The notes below the pieces were generated by a model, which saw nothing but the letters and a program-made list of their open reading frames with translations, made no database searches and was not told where the DNA came from. A program made the translations under genes and the position numbers. 64,000 bases of DNA from Streptomyces bikiniensis (GTDB lineage Bacteria; Actinomycetota; Actinomycetes; Streptomycetales; Streptomycetaceae), in assembly GCA_000716465.1 (NCBI GenBank), contig JNWL01000002.1, forward strand, positions 248,001 through 312,000. The letters are read 5' to 3'. Below are positions 37,589-45,772 of this stretch, one piece after another; the first letter of the stretch is position 1, and the number at the start of each line of letters is the position of its first letter.

Positions 37589-38799
37589 TTGCCCTCCCAG
37601 TGGGGGTTCTCCCAGATGACCGTCGCGCCCATGCCGAAGCCGACGCACATGGTGTTGAGGCCGTAGCGGACCTGCGGGTTCTCCTCGAACTGGCGGGCCA
37701 GCTGCGTCATCAGGCGGACGCCGGAGGAGGCCAGCGGGTGACCGTAGGCGATGGCGCCGCCGTACTGGTTCACGCGGGCGTCGTCGTCGGCGATGCCGTA
37801 GTGCTCCAGGAAGGCGAGGACCTGGACGGCGAAGGCCTCGTTGATCTCGAAGAGGCCGATGTCCTCGATGGACAGGCCGGCCTGCGCGAGGGCCTTCTCG
37901 GTGGCGGGGATCGGGCCGTAGCCCATGACCTCGGGCTCGACGCCGGCGAAGGCGTACGAGACCAGGCGCATCTTGACCGGGAGGCCGTTCTCCCGGGCGA
38001 AGTCCTCGGAGGCGATGATCGAGGCGGTGGCGCCGTCGTTCAGGCCGGCCGCGTTGCCCGCGGTCACGTTGCCGTGGACGCGGAACGGGGTCTTCAGGTT
38101 CGCCAGCGACTCCAGGGTGGTGCCCGGGCGCATCGGCTCGTCGGCGGTGACCAGGCCCCAGCCCGTCTCGCCGCCCTCGGCGTTGGTGCGGCGGACCGAG
38201 ATCGGCACCAGGTCCTGCTGGATCTTGCCGTCGGCGTACGCCTTGGCGGCCTTCTCCTGCGAGCGCACGGCGTACTCGTCGGCGCGCCGCTTGGTGATGC
38301 TCGGGTAGCGGTCGTGCAGGTTCTCGGCGGTCATGCCCATGAAGAGGGCGGACTCGTCGACGAGCTTCTCCGACACGAAGCGCGGGTTCGGGTCGACGCC
38401 CTCGCCCATGGGGTGGCGGCCCATGTGCTCGACGCCACCGGCGATGACGGCGTCGTAGGCGCCGAAGGCGATCGAGCCGGCGGTCGTGGTGACGGCGGTC
38501 AGCGCGCCGGCGCACATGCGGTCGATGGAGTAGCCCGGCACCGACTGCGGCAGCCCGGCGAGGATGCCCGCCGTGCGGCCGAGGGTCAGACCCTGGTCGC
38601 CGATCTGCGTGGTCGCGGCGATGGCGACCTCGTCGATCTTCGCGGGGTCGAGGCCGGGGTTGCGGCGCAGCAGCTCCCGGATGGCCTTGACGACGAGGTC
38701 GTCGGCGCGGGTCTCGTGGTAGATGCCCTTCGGGCCCGCCTTGCCGAACGGGGTGCGGACGCCGTCGACGAAGACGACGTCCCTGACGGTACGAGGCAC
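37585..38799 (-). CDS. fadA: Acetyl-CoA acyltransferase (thiolase)
   Basis: The 404-residue thiolase cleaves 3-ketoacyl-CoA to acetyl-CoA in beta-oxidation. The nucleophilic Cys is in SIDRMCAGALTAV near residue 95, the His in EINEAFAVQVLAF, and the second Cys in NTMCVGFGMGATVIWE near the C-terminus. GGAIAYGHPLASSGVR is also conserved. The GTG at 38799 has GGAGGAG 8 bases upstream. It is the first gene of the fadAB operon; a GCTACT-N4-AGTAAC repeat lies about 70 bases upstream. Confidence 0.95.
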   Translation of the reverse strand: MPRTVRDVVFVDGVRTPFGKAGPKGIYHETRADDLVVKAIRELLRRNPGLDPAKIDEVAIAATTQIGDQGLTLGRTAGILAGLPQSVPGYSIDRMCAGALTAVTTTAGSIAFGAYDAVIAGGVEHMGRHPMGEGVDPNPRFVSEKLVDESALFMGMTAENLHDRYPSITKRRADEYAVRSQEKAAKAYADGKIQQDLVPISVRRTNAEGGETGWGLVTADEPMRPGTTLESLANLKTPFRVHGNVTAGNAAGLNDGATASIIASEDFARENGLPVKMRLVSYAFAGVEPEVMGYGPIPATEKALAQAGLSIEDIGLFEINEAFAVQVLAFLEHYGIADDDARVNQYGGAIAYGHPLASSGVRLMTQLARQFEENPQVRYGLNTMCVGFGMGATVIWENPHWEGK

Positions 38800-38869
38800 G
38801 ATGGCTCTCCTCCAGGGTGCGGGACGGCCTGCTGCGGCGCACGCCTAAGCGTGCGCTTGCTCCCCCCAT

Positions 38870-38885
38870 GCTACTTACGAGTAAC
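38870..38885. promoter_or_regulatory. Candidate operator of fadAB
   Basis: GCTACT-TACG-AGTAAC is a 6-4-6 inverted repeat with one mismatch, about 70 bases upstream of the fadA start. TACT/AGTA half-sites recur in operators of fatty-acid-responsive TetR-type regulators in actinobacteria. The match is by eye and the regulator is unknown. Confidence 0.35.
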
Positions 38886-38958
38886 CATGCTGCCCACCCC
38901 CTGGGGGCCAAGCGGCGAAGGTCACACCGGGAACTCTGCCGCAGACGGCCGGAAACGG

Positions 38959-38995
38959 CGGAGCCCCCGTCACCCTTCCGGGTGCGGGAGCTCCG
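38959..38995 (-). terminator. Terminator-like hairpin after the RNase D-like gene
   Basis: CGGAGCCCCCGTCACCC and GGGTGCGGGAGCTCCG pair with minor mismatches around a TTCC loop, between the RNase D-like gene and fadA on the minus strand. Confidence 0.55.
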
Positions 38996-39017
38996 CGGGG
39001 GAGTCGCACTCGCGCGG

Positions 39018-40301
39018 TTACGCGGTCGCCGCCAGCGCCTTCACCAGGAGCGGGGCCACCAGCTCCACCTGCCAGGGGCGTGCGCCGTACCCCGCCAGGG
39101 CGGCGGCGACGCGGTCGGGGTCGGCCGGGGACGGGGGCTCCCAGCAGACCCGGCGCACGGTGTCCGGGGTGATCAGGTTCTCCTGCGGCAGGTTCAGCTC
39201 CTCCGCGAGCGCCGAGACCGCCGCGCGCGCCGCCGACAGGCGGGCCGCCGCCACCGGGTCCTTGTCGGCCCAGGCGCGCGGCGGGGGTGGCCCCGCCGGC
39301 TGCTGGCCCGGCTGGGGCAGCTCGCTCTCCGGCAGCGCCCTGGCCCGGTCCACCGCCGCCTGCCACTGCTCCAGCTGGCGCCGGCCCATCCGGTGGCCGA
39401 AACCGGTCAGCGCGGTCAGCGCGGCCAGGTTCACCGGCACCGCGAGCGCCGCCTCCACGATCGCCGCGTCGCTCAGCACCTTGCCGGGGGAGACGTCGCG
39501 CCGCTGGGCCACCCGGTCGCGGGCCGTCCACAGCTCCCGTACGACCGCCATCTGGCGCCGCCGGCGCACCTTGTGCATGCCGGAGGTGCGCCGCCACGGG
39601 TCCTTGCGCGGCGGGGCGGGCGGGGCGGCGGCGATCGCGTCGAACTCCTGGCGCGCCCACTCCAGCTTCCCCTGCCGGTCGAGCTCCGCCTCCAGGGCGT
39701 CCCGCAGGTCCACGAGCAGTTCGACGTCGAGCGCCGCGTAGCGCAGCCAGGGCTCGGGGAGCGGCCGGGTCGACCAGTCCACGGCGGAGTGGCCCTTCTC
39801 CAGGGCGTAGCCGAGGACGGACTCGACCATCGCGCCGAGGCCGACGCGCGGGAAGCCCGCGAGCCGCCCGGCCAGCTCGGTGTCGAAGAGCGAGGTCGGC
39901 CGCATGCCTATGTCACGGAGACAGGGCAGGTCCTGGGTGGCGGCGTGCAGGATCCACTCGGTTCCGGCCAGGGCCTCGCCGAGCCCGGAGAGGTCGGGGC
40001 AGCCGACGGGGTCGATCAGGGCGGTGCCCGCGCCCGCGCGGCGGAGCTGGACGAGGTAGGCGCGCTGGCCGTAGCGGTAGCCGGAGGCGCGCTCGGCGTC
40101 CACGGCCACGGGGCCGGTCCCGGCGGCGAAGGCGGCGGTCACCTCCGCGAGCGCGTCCTCGGTCTCGACGACGGGCGGCACCCCCTCGCGGGGCGCCAGC
40201 AACGGGGTCGGAAGCCCATTCGCAGGGACGTCGTCGTCCGGGGGGCCGCCCCCGGTGGTGCGCAGTGCCGCGTCTGCTGCGGTCTCTTGGGCGTCGGTCA
40301 C
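39018..40301 (-). CDS. rnd: RNase D-like 3'-5' exonuclease with HRDC domain
   Basis: The 427-residue protein has a DEDDy exonuclease domain at about 45-215 (VAVDAERASGYRYGQRAYLV, ILHAATQDLPCL, SLFDTELAGRLAG, YAALDVELLVDL with the Tyr and last Asp). An HRDC-type helical domain follows near 230-310 (RDRVAQRRDVSPGKVLSDAA). RNase D enzymes trim RNA 3' ends. The C-terminal 110 residues are an actinobacterial extension. The GTG at 40301 has no clear ribosome-binding site. It follows whiI; a bulged hairpin at 40326-40352 separates them. Confidence 0.88.
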   Translation of the reverse strand: MTDAQETAADAALRTTGGGPPDDDVPANGLPTPLLAPREGVPPVVETEDALAEVTAAFAAGTGPVAVDAERASGYRYGQRAYLVQLRRAGAGTALIDPVGCPDLSGLGEALAGTEWILHAATQDLPCLRDIGMRPTSLFDTELAGRLAGFPRVGLGAMVESVLGYALEKGHSAVDWSTRPLPEPWLRYAALDVELLVDLRDALEAELDRQGKLEWARQEFDAIAAAPPAPPRKDPWRRTSGMHKVRRRRQMAVVRELWTARDRVAQRRDVSPGKVLSDAAIVEAALAVPVNLAALTALTGFGHRMGRRQLEQWQAAVDRARALPESELPQPGQQPAGPPPPRAWADKDPVAAARLSAARAAVSALAEELNLPQENLITPDTVRRVCWEPPSPADPDRVAAALAGYGARPWQVELVAPLLVKALAATA

Positions 40302-40304
40302 CCG

Positions 40305-40868
40305 TCAAGGGTATCGGTGAACGGCGGGGGACCGTTTACCGAAACGTCCCCCGACCAGGGGCCCCCCCCTTGCCCCCCCCCGGCCGGAGAGCTCGCGGTA
40401 GCCGCCCGGGTGGCTCGGGGCACCCGGGGGGCGGCGGTGGCCCAGACGGGCCGCCGCGGCGCCGATGGGGGCGGCGCCGGGGCGGGTGGGGTGACCGATG
40501 TTGGTCCGGGTGCCGGTGACGACGTAGCCCTTCACGCCGCCCGCGAGGGCGTTGCGCACGGCGCCGATGTCGTCGGCGGCCGAGAGGGCGAGGCCGTTGG
40601 GCCAGCCCGCGGCGCGGGTCTCGGACAGCAGGGTCAGGCCGCTGCCGTCGGGCAGGTGGACGTCGGCAACGCAGATGTCGCGCGGGTTGCCGACGCGGGG
40701 ACGGGCCTCCGCGATGGACGACGCCTCGATCACGTCACGTACTCCGAGGGCCCACAGGTGGCGGGTCACGGTGGAACGGACGCGCGGGTCGGCCACGACG
40801 ACCATGGCCGTCGGCTTGTTCGGGCGGTAGGCGACCAGGCTTGCGGGCTGCTCGAGGAGAACGGACAC
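40305..40868 (-). pseudogene. whiI: WhiI-type atypical response regulator, DNA-binding domain missing
   Basis: The first 140 residues match an orphan response-regulator receiver domain: LVAYRPNKPTAMVVVADP, then DICVADVHLPDGSGLTL with the phosphorylation Asp, and GGVKGYVVTGTR with the Lys. The acidic pair normally after strand 1 is replaced (VVADP), the atypical pocket known for WhiI, a regulator of late sporulation. From memory a LuxR-type helix-turn-helix of about 60 residues should follow YRELSGR. Here that point enters nine C (40373-40381) and eight C (40362-40369) on the plus strand, a junk tail of about 36 residues and a stop. Only about 80 bases remain before rnd, so the domain is absent, not merely frameshifted. 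GTG at 40868 has AGGAGG upstream. Confidence 0.85.
40326..40352 (-). terminator. Hairpin between whiI and the RNase D-like gene
   Basis: GGGGGACCGTTT and GAAACGTCCCCC pair with one bulged base around a short ACC loop. It is the likely terminator of whiI. Confidence 0.55.
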
Positions 40869-40954
40869 CAGGCCTCCTGGGGGGAAGGTGGGGGACGGAG
40901 CCGGCTCGGGGAAGAAGCCGGGGGCGAACCCGTGCTGTGAAGGGGTCACTGACT

Positions 40955-40982
40955 CCTTCGGCAGCAGGGCCGCCCGCCTTTA
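40955..40982 (-). promoter_or_regulatory. Sigma-WhiG-type promoter of whiI
   Basis: On the minus strand TAAA (40982-40979), a 16-base spacer and GCCGAAGG (40962-40955) resemble the sigma-WhiG consensus TAAA-N15/16-GCCGATAA. whiI is a known sigma-WhiG target in S. coelicolor. The promoter lies about 87 bases before the GTG start. Confidence 0.6.
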
Positions 40983-41135
40983 GGGAAAGATCACGATTTG
41001 GTGAGTAACAATTAGGGCAATTCGGACGCTTGATCGATCATCCTACGAGCGGGCCCCGCTCCTTCACCCTCCCGGGGGAGCCCCGGAGCGCCTTTGCGAA
41101 CGTCCCGCGTGGCGTTCCGGAGCGCCCCGGACCCC

Positions 41136-41831
41136 TCAGGCCTGCTGCGGCCCCCGCCGCTGCGGCAGCGAGACGACGCCCGCGCCCGTGGCCGTCCCCG
41201 CCGCCCCCGGCTCGACCGGCGCGGGCGGCAGCCCCGCGATCTGGCAGAGCAGGTCGCACCAGGCCGCCAGGTGCGCCCCCGTGTCCGGCACCCCGCCCAG
41301 GCCCTCGCGCGGCGTCCAGGACGCCCGGATCTCGATCTGGGTCGCCGGCCGCCGGTCCGCGAGCCCGCCGAAGTAGTGCGAGCCCGCCATCGTCACGGTC
41401 CCGCTCGCCTCCCCGTACGCGAGCCCCCGCGCCTCCAGGGCCCCCGTCAGCCAGGACCAGCACACCTCGGGCAGCAGCGGGTCCGCCGCCATCTCCGGCT
41501 CCAGCTCCGCCCGCACCAGCGTCACCAGGCGGAACGTTCCCTTCCAGGCCTCGTGCCCGTCCGGATCGTGCAGCAGGACCAGCCGCCCGTCCGCCAGGTC
41601 CTCCTCGCCGTCCACGACGGCCGCCTCCACCGCGTACGCGTACGGCGCCAGCCGCTGCGGCGGCCTGGTCGGGTCCACCTCGACCTCGGACCGCAGCCGC
41701 GCCGAGCGCAAGGCCCCCACCGCCCGCCGGAAAGCCGGTGGCACCGGGTTCGTCTCCGTACTGCCCGCCGTTTCGTCCGTCCCTCGATCGCCGTCGGAAT
41801 GATCGGAAAAGTGTCCCTGAGCCGCAGCCAT
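41136..41831 (-). CDS. DUF3000 family protein
   Basis: The 231-residue protein matches the actinobacterial DUF3000 family as recalled for the gene opposite hem[21 protein letters not shown], then [33 protein letters not shown] and [14 protein letters not shown]. No membrane segment or catalytic motif is visible. The ATG at 41831 lacks a ribosome-binding site, so the message may be leaderless. It diverges from hemE with only 121 bases between starts, and the linkage to hemE is conserved in Streptomyces from memory. Function is unknown. Confidence 0.78.
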   Translation of the reverse strand: MAAAQGHFSDHSDGDRGTDETAGSTETNPVPPAFRRAVGALRSARLRSEVEVDPTRPPQRLAPYAYAVEAAVVDGEEDLADGRLVLLHDPDGHEAWKGTFRLVTLVRAELEPEMAADPLLPEVCWSWLTGALEARGLAYGEASGTVTMAGSHYFGGLADRRPATQIEIRASWTPREGLGGVPDTGAHLAAWCDLLCQIAGLPPAPVEPGAAGTATGAGVVSLPQRRGPQQA

Positions 41832-41906
41832 GCGGGGAAGAGTAGGCGGAACGGGGCTTTCGTGCAGGGAGGGACACCCTGCCCGGACGAGCGGCTTCCC
41901 GCCACA

Positions 41907-41966
41907 TGCGAAGATTCCGGGCGCGAGTGCCGACCGTGCGAAGATTCTGGGCGTGAGTGCCAACGA
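41907..41966 (+). repeat. Two tandem 30-bp repeats across the hemE start
   Basis: Units 41907-41936 and 41937-41966 begin TGCGAAGATTC and differ at only a few positions. The second copy contains the hemE start (GTGAGTGCC); the first has GCGAGTGCC at the same place. The duplication copied the translation-start region, leaving one functional start. Confidence 0.8.
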
Positions 41967-43029
41967 CAGCCCGCAGGGCCAGCAGACGAAGCAGCAGTCG
42001 CGGACGCACGACTCCGCGTTCCTCAAGGCGTGCCGGCGCGAACCGGTGCCGCACACCCCCGTCTGGTTCATGCGGCAGGCCGGGCGCTCCCTCCCCGAGT
42101 ACCTGAAGGTCCGCGAGGGCGTCCCCATGCTGGAGTCGTGCATGCGGCCCGAGCTGGTCACCGAGATCACGCTCCAGCCGGTACGCCGCCACAAGGTCGA
42201 CGCCGCCATCTACTTCAGCGACATCGTCGTCCCCCTCAAGGCCATCGGCATCGACCTCGACATCAAGCCCGGCGTCGGCCCGGTCGTCGCCGACCCGATC
42301 CGCACCCGCGCCGACCTGGCCCGGCTGCGCGACCTGACCCCCGAGGACGTCCACTACGTCACCGAGGCCATCGGCATGCTCACCGGCGAGCTGGGCGACA
42401 CCCCGCTCATCGGTTTCGCCGGCGCGCCCTTCACCCTCGCGAGCTACCTCGTCGAGGGCGGTCCGTCGCGCAACCACGAGCACACCAAGGCGCTCATGTA
42501 CGGCGACCCGCAGCTCTGGGCCGACCTCCTCGACCGCCTCGCCGGGATCACCTCGGCCTTCCTCAAGGTCCAGATCGAGGCCGGCGCCTCCGCCGTGCAG
42601 CTCTTCGACTCCTGGGTCGGCGCCCTCGCGCCGGCCGACTACCGCCGCTCCGTGATGCCCGCCTCCGTGAAGGTGTTCGACGCGGTCGCCGGGTACGGCG
42701 TCCCGCGCATCCACTTCGGCGTCGGCACGGGCGAGCTGCTCGGCCTCATGGGCGAGGCGGGCGCGGACGTCGTCGGCGTCGACTGGCGCGTCCCGCTGGA
42801 CGAGGCCGCCCGCCGCGTCGGCCCCGGCAAGGCGCTCCAGGGCAACCTCGACCCCGCCGTCCTCTTCTCCTCCCGCGAGGCCGTCGAGGCCAAGACGGAC
42901 GAGGTCCTGGCCGCCGCGAAGGGCCTGGAGGGGCACGTCTTCAACCTGGGCCACGGCGTCCTGCCCACCACCGACCCGGACGCGCTGACCCGCCTCGTCG
43001 AGTACGTGCACACGCACACGGCCGTCTGA
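41953..43029 (+). CDS. hemE: Uroporphyrinogen decarboxylase
   Basis: The 358-residue enzyme decarboxylates uroporphyrinogen III to coproporphyrinogen III in haem synthesis. The N-terminal [15 protein letters not shown] carries the conserved Arg residues. [13 protein letters not shown] holds the essential Asp, and [17 protein letters not shown] and [13 protein letters not shown] follow as in the family. The GTG at 41953 begins in the second copy of a 30-base direct repeat and has only a weak ribosome-binding site. It opens the haem region completed by hemY and hemQ 3-5 kb downstream. Confidence 0.95.
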   Translation: MSANDSPQGQQTKQQSRTHDSAFLKACRREPVPHTPVWFMRQAGRSLPEYLKVREGVPMLESCMRPELVTEITLQPVRRHKVDAAIYFSDIVVPLKAIGIDLDIKPGVGPVVADPIRTRADLARLRDLTPEDVHYVTEAIGMLTGELGDTPLIGFAGAPFTLASYLVEGGPSRNHEHTKALMYGDPQLWADLLDRLAGITSAFLKVQIEAGASAVQLFDSWVGALAPADYRRSVMPASVKVFDAVAGYGVPRIHFGVGTGELLGLMGEAGADVVGVDWRVPLDEAARRVGPGKALQGNLDPAVLFSSREAVEAKTDEVLAAAKGLEGHVFNLGHGVLPTTDPDALTRLVEYVHTHTAV

Positions 43030-43158
43030 CCGCCGGGAAGCACGGCCGAGTACGCGCACGACCGAGTACACGCACGACCGGCCGACCGGCCGACCGCCGG
43101 GAAGCACTCGCGCGACGGCCGCCGGGACACCCCCCGGCGGCCGTCGCCGTTCCCGTGC

Positions 43159-44547
43159 TCAGCCCGCCGCGCGGACCGCCGCCGTCGCCTTGCGGGCCGC
43201 GACGAGCACCGGGTCCCACACCGGCGAGAACGGCGGCGCGTACCCCAGGTCCAGGGCCGTCATCTCCTCCACCGTCATCCTGGCCGTGAGCGCCACCGCC
43301 GCCACGTCCACCCGCTTCGCCGCGCCCTCCCGGCCCACGATCTGCGTCCCGAGCAGCCGCCCGGTCCGCCGCTCGGCCAGCATCTTCACCGTCATCGGCG
43401 CGGCCCCCGGGTAGTAGCCCGCCCGGCTGGTCGACTCGACCGTCACCGTCACGAACCGCAGCCCCGCCTCCCGGGCCTCCTTCTCCCGCAGGCCGGTCCG
43501 CGCGATCTCCAGGTCGCAGACCTTCGACACCGCCGTGCCCACCACGCCCGGGAAGGTCGCGTAGTCGCCGCCGACGTTCGACCCGATGACCTGGCCCTGT
43601 TTGTTCGCGTGCGTCCCGAGGGCCACGTGCCGCATCCGGCCCGAGACCAGGTCCAGGACCTCGACGCAGTCGCCGCCCGCCCAGACGTTCCCGTGCCCCC
43701 GCACCCGCATCGCCAGATCGGTGAGCAGCCCGCCGTGCGCCCCGAGCGGCAGCCCCGCCTCCTCGGCGAGCGCGGTCTCCGGCCGTACGCCCGTGCCCAG
43801 GACCACCACGTCCGCCGGGTACTCCTCCTCGTCCGTCGCCACCGCCCGGACCCGGCCGCCGGGGCCGGTCAGGACCTCCGTGACCGCCGCCGAGTTGACC
43901 GTCCTGATCCCGAGCCCGTCCATCGCCGCGTGCACGAGCCGGCCCATGTCCGGGTCGAGGGTCGCCATCGGCTGCTCGCTGCGGTTGAGGACGGTCACCC
44001 CGTACCCCCGGTTGAGGAGCGCCTCGGCCATCTCCACGCCGATGTACCCGGCGCCGATCACCACCGCCCGCCGCCCCTCCGCACCGGAGCCCTCCCCACG
44101 GGAGAGCGCGTCGATCAGGGCCTGGCCGTCGTCCAGGTTCTGCACGCCGTGCACCCCGGGCGCGTCGATCCCCGGCACCGGCGGGCGCAGCGGCCGCGCC
44201 CCCGTCGCGATCACCAGCTTGTCGAAGCCGGTCCACTCCTCCGTACCGGACTCCAGGTCCCGGGAGCGGACCCGCTGCCGCTCGACGTCGATCTCCGTCA
44301 CCTCGGTGCGCGTCCGCAGGTCGATGGCGCGGGCCCGGTGCTCCTCGGGGGAGCGGGCGATCAGCTCGTCGCGCGAGCCGACGTCCCCGCCGACCCAGTA
44401 GGGGATGCCGCAGGCCGAGTACGAGGAGAAGTGCCCGCGCTCGAAGGCGACGATCTCCAGCTCCCCGGGGGACTTGAGCCTGCGCGCCTGCGACGCGGCG
44501 GACATGCCCGCCGCGTCGCCACCGATGACCACCAGTCGTTCGCTCAT
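43159..44547 (-). CDS. FAD-dependent pyridine nucleotide-disulfide oxidoreductase (CoA-disulfide reductase-like)
   Basis: The 462-residue flavoprotein has an N-terminal FAD fold (LVVIGGDAAGMSAASQARR), the single redox Cys motif SYSACGIPYWVGG near residue 44, an NAD fold (AVVIGAGYIGVEMAEALLNRG), the second FAD motif NVWAGGDCVEV and a C-terminal dimerisation domain (LLGTQIVGREGAAKRVDV). One active Cys, not CxxxxC, places it with CoA-disulfide reductases and NADH oxidases. It likely reduces a low-molecular-weight disulfide, but the substrate is not certain. The ATG at 44547 starts the FAD motif. It lies on the opposite strand to hemE and hemY. Confidence 0.88.
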   Translation of the reverse strand: MSERLVVIGGDAAGMSAASQARRLKSPGELEIVAFERGHFSSYSACGIPYWVGGDVGSRDELIARSPEEHRARAIDLRTRTEVTEIDVERQRVRSRDLESGTEEWTGFDKLVIATGARPLRPPVPGIDAPGVHGVQNLDDGQALIDALSRGEGSGAEGRRAVVIGAGYIGVEMAEALLNRGYGVTVLNRSEQPMATLDPDMGRLVHAAMDGLGIRTVNSAAVTEVLTGPGGRVRAVATDEEEYPADVVVLGTGVRPETALAEEAGLPLGAHGGLLTDLAMRVRGHGNVWAGGDCVEVLDLVSGRMRHVALGTHANKQGQVIGSNVGGDYATFPGVVGTAVSKVCDLEIARTGLREKEAREAGLRFVTVTVESTSRAGYYPGAAPMTVKMLAERRTGRLLGTQIVGREGAAKRVDVAAVALTARMTVEEMTALDLGYAPPFSPVWDPVLVAARKATAAVRAAG

Positions 44548-44557
44548 GGGGACGACG

Positions 44558-45634
44558 CTACTTCTCCCCGGCCCCTCCGGTCTCCGGGGCCTTTCCGGTC
44601 TCCGGGGCTTCAGGGCCCACGGGCGCCCCGGCGGCGTTCCGCCCGGCCCCGGCGTCACCGGGACGCGGCCCCGGCACCGGCGCGGGGCGGCGGGCGGCGA
44701 GCCGGGGGCGGATCAGCCGGCGCCAGAGGACGAGGGCGACCAGGCCGACCGCGAGCCACGGGGCCAGGGCCGCGAGCACCACCAGGAACCAGGCCGCCAC
44801 CCCGACCAGGGCGTTCCAGCCGCCGCTCAGGGCGTCCAGGAAACCGGGGCGGCCCTCCTCCTCCGGCTCCTCGTCCTCCGGCTTCTCCTTCCGCTTCTCG
44901 GTGAGCTGGAGGGTGATCGTCGCCAGCGACGTCCGGTCCTTCAGCGAGGACTGCTGCGCGAGCAGCGCCTCCAGGTCCGCCTGACGCCGGCTCAGCTCGG
45001 CCTCCAGGGTCACCACGTCGGACAGCTCGTCCGCCCGGTCCATCAGCTCCCGCACCCGCGCCACACTGGCCCGCTGGGTGGCGATCCGGCTCTGCACGTC
45101 CACCACCTGGTCGGTGACGTCCTGGGCGTCGGCCTTGCGGCCCAGCAGCTTCCCGGTGCCCGCCAGTTCGGCGAGGACGGAGTCGTACTCCTCCTGCGGC
45201 ACCCGCAGCACGATCCGCGAGGCGAGGTACGCGTCGTCCACCCGCTCCGTCGACTCGTTCTCGACCCGTCCGCCCGCCTCCACCGCCGCCGCCCGGGCCG
45301 TGGCCAGGGCCTTCGCCGCGTCCGCGACCTCCACGGACAGCGAGGCGGTGCGGATGACGTGCTGCGGGGCCGGCGCCTTCGCCGCGGCCTTCCCGGAACC
45401 GGAACCGGACCCGGAACCGGAGCCCGAGCCGGACGCGGACCCGGCCCCCGGTCCCGACCCCGACGAGGCCCCCGAGGAGCCGTCCGCCGCGCCCCCGCCC
45501 GGCGCCCGGTCGGCGGGCTTCTCCGCCCGCGCCCCCGCCGCCTTGCCGTCCGCGTCCGACCCGCCCGCGCCGCAGCCCGTCAGGACCAGTGACGCCGTCA
45601 GCAGGACGGCGGCCGTCGTACTCGCTCTCCGCAC
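44558..45634 (-). CDS. DUF4349 domain lipoprotein
   Basis: The 358-residue protein has a lipoprotein signal (lipobox LVLTGC) and a low-complexity linker rich in Gly/Ser coded by GGAACC-like hexamers. A DUF4349 domain follows at about residues 95-265: IRTASLSVEVADAAKALATA, VENESTERVDD, VLRVPQEEYDSVLAEL, VTDQVVDVQSRIATQRAS and LEAELSRRQADLEAL, ending in a coiled coil. A C-terminal membrane helix lies at about 285-315 (WFLVVLAALAPWLAVGLVAL). The fold is exported with its C-terminus in or across the membrane. Function is unknown. It diverges from hemY; its neighbour downstream is the disulfide reductase, 10 bases away. Confidence 0.82.
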   Translation of the reverse strand: MRRASTTAAVLLTASLVLTGCGAGGSDADGKAAGARAEKPADRAPGGGAADGSSGASSGSGPGAGSASGSGSGSGSGSGSGKAAAKAPAPQHVIRTASLSVEVADAAKALATARAAAVEAGGRVENESTERVDDAYLASRIVLRVPQEEYDSVLAELAGTGKLLGRKADAQDVTDQVVDVQSRIATQRASVARVRELMDRADELSDVVTLEAELSRRQADLEALLAQQSSLKDRTSLATITLQLTEKRKEKPEDEEPEEEGRPGFLDALSGGWNALVGVAAWFLVVLAALAPWLAVGLVALVLWRRLIRPRLAARRPAPVPGPRPGDAGAGRNAAGAPVGPEAPETGKAPETGGAGEK

Positions 45635-45772
45635 GGGAACCCCCCAAGGTGGTGACGATCGATGCCCCTTTGACGTACGACCCGGCGGCGCGGGTTGCCG
45701 TTCGCCGGTAGCGATGCGGTCACGGTCCGGCCTCGGAACGGGAGAGGACGGGCGGTTTGAGAGAGTGGCCCC

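Noticed and set aside
43030..43158. Short direct repeats (CGCCGGGAAGCA-like) between hemE and the oxidoreductase gene
   Set aside because: The copies are short, imperfect and irregular, in a terminator-like GC-rich spacer. They do not resemble a CRISPR or an operator array.
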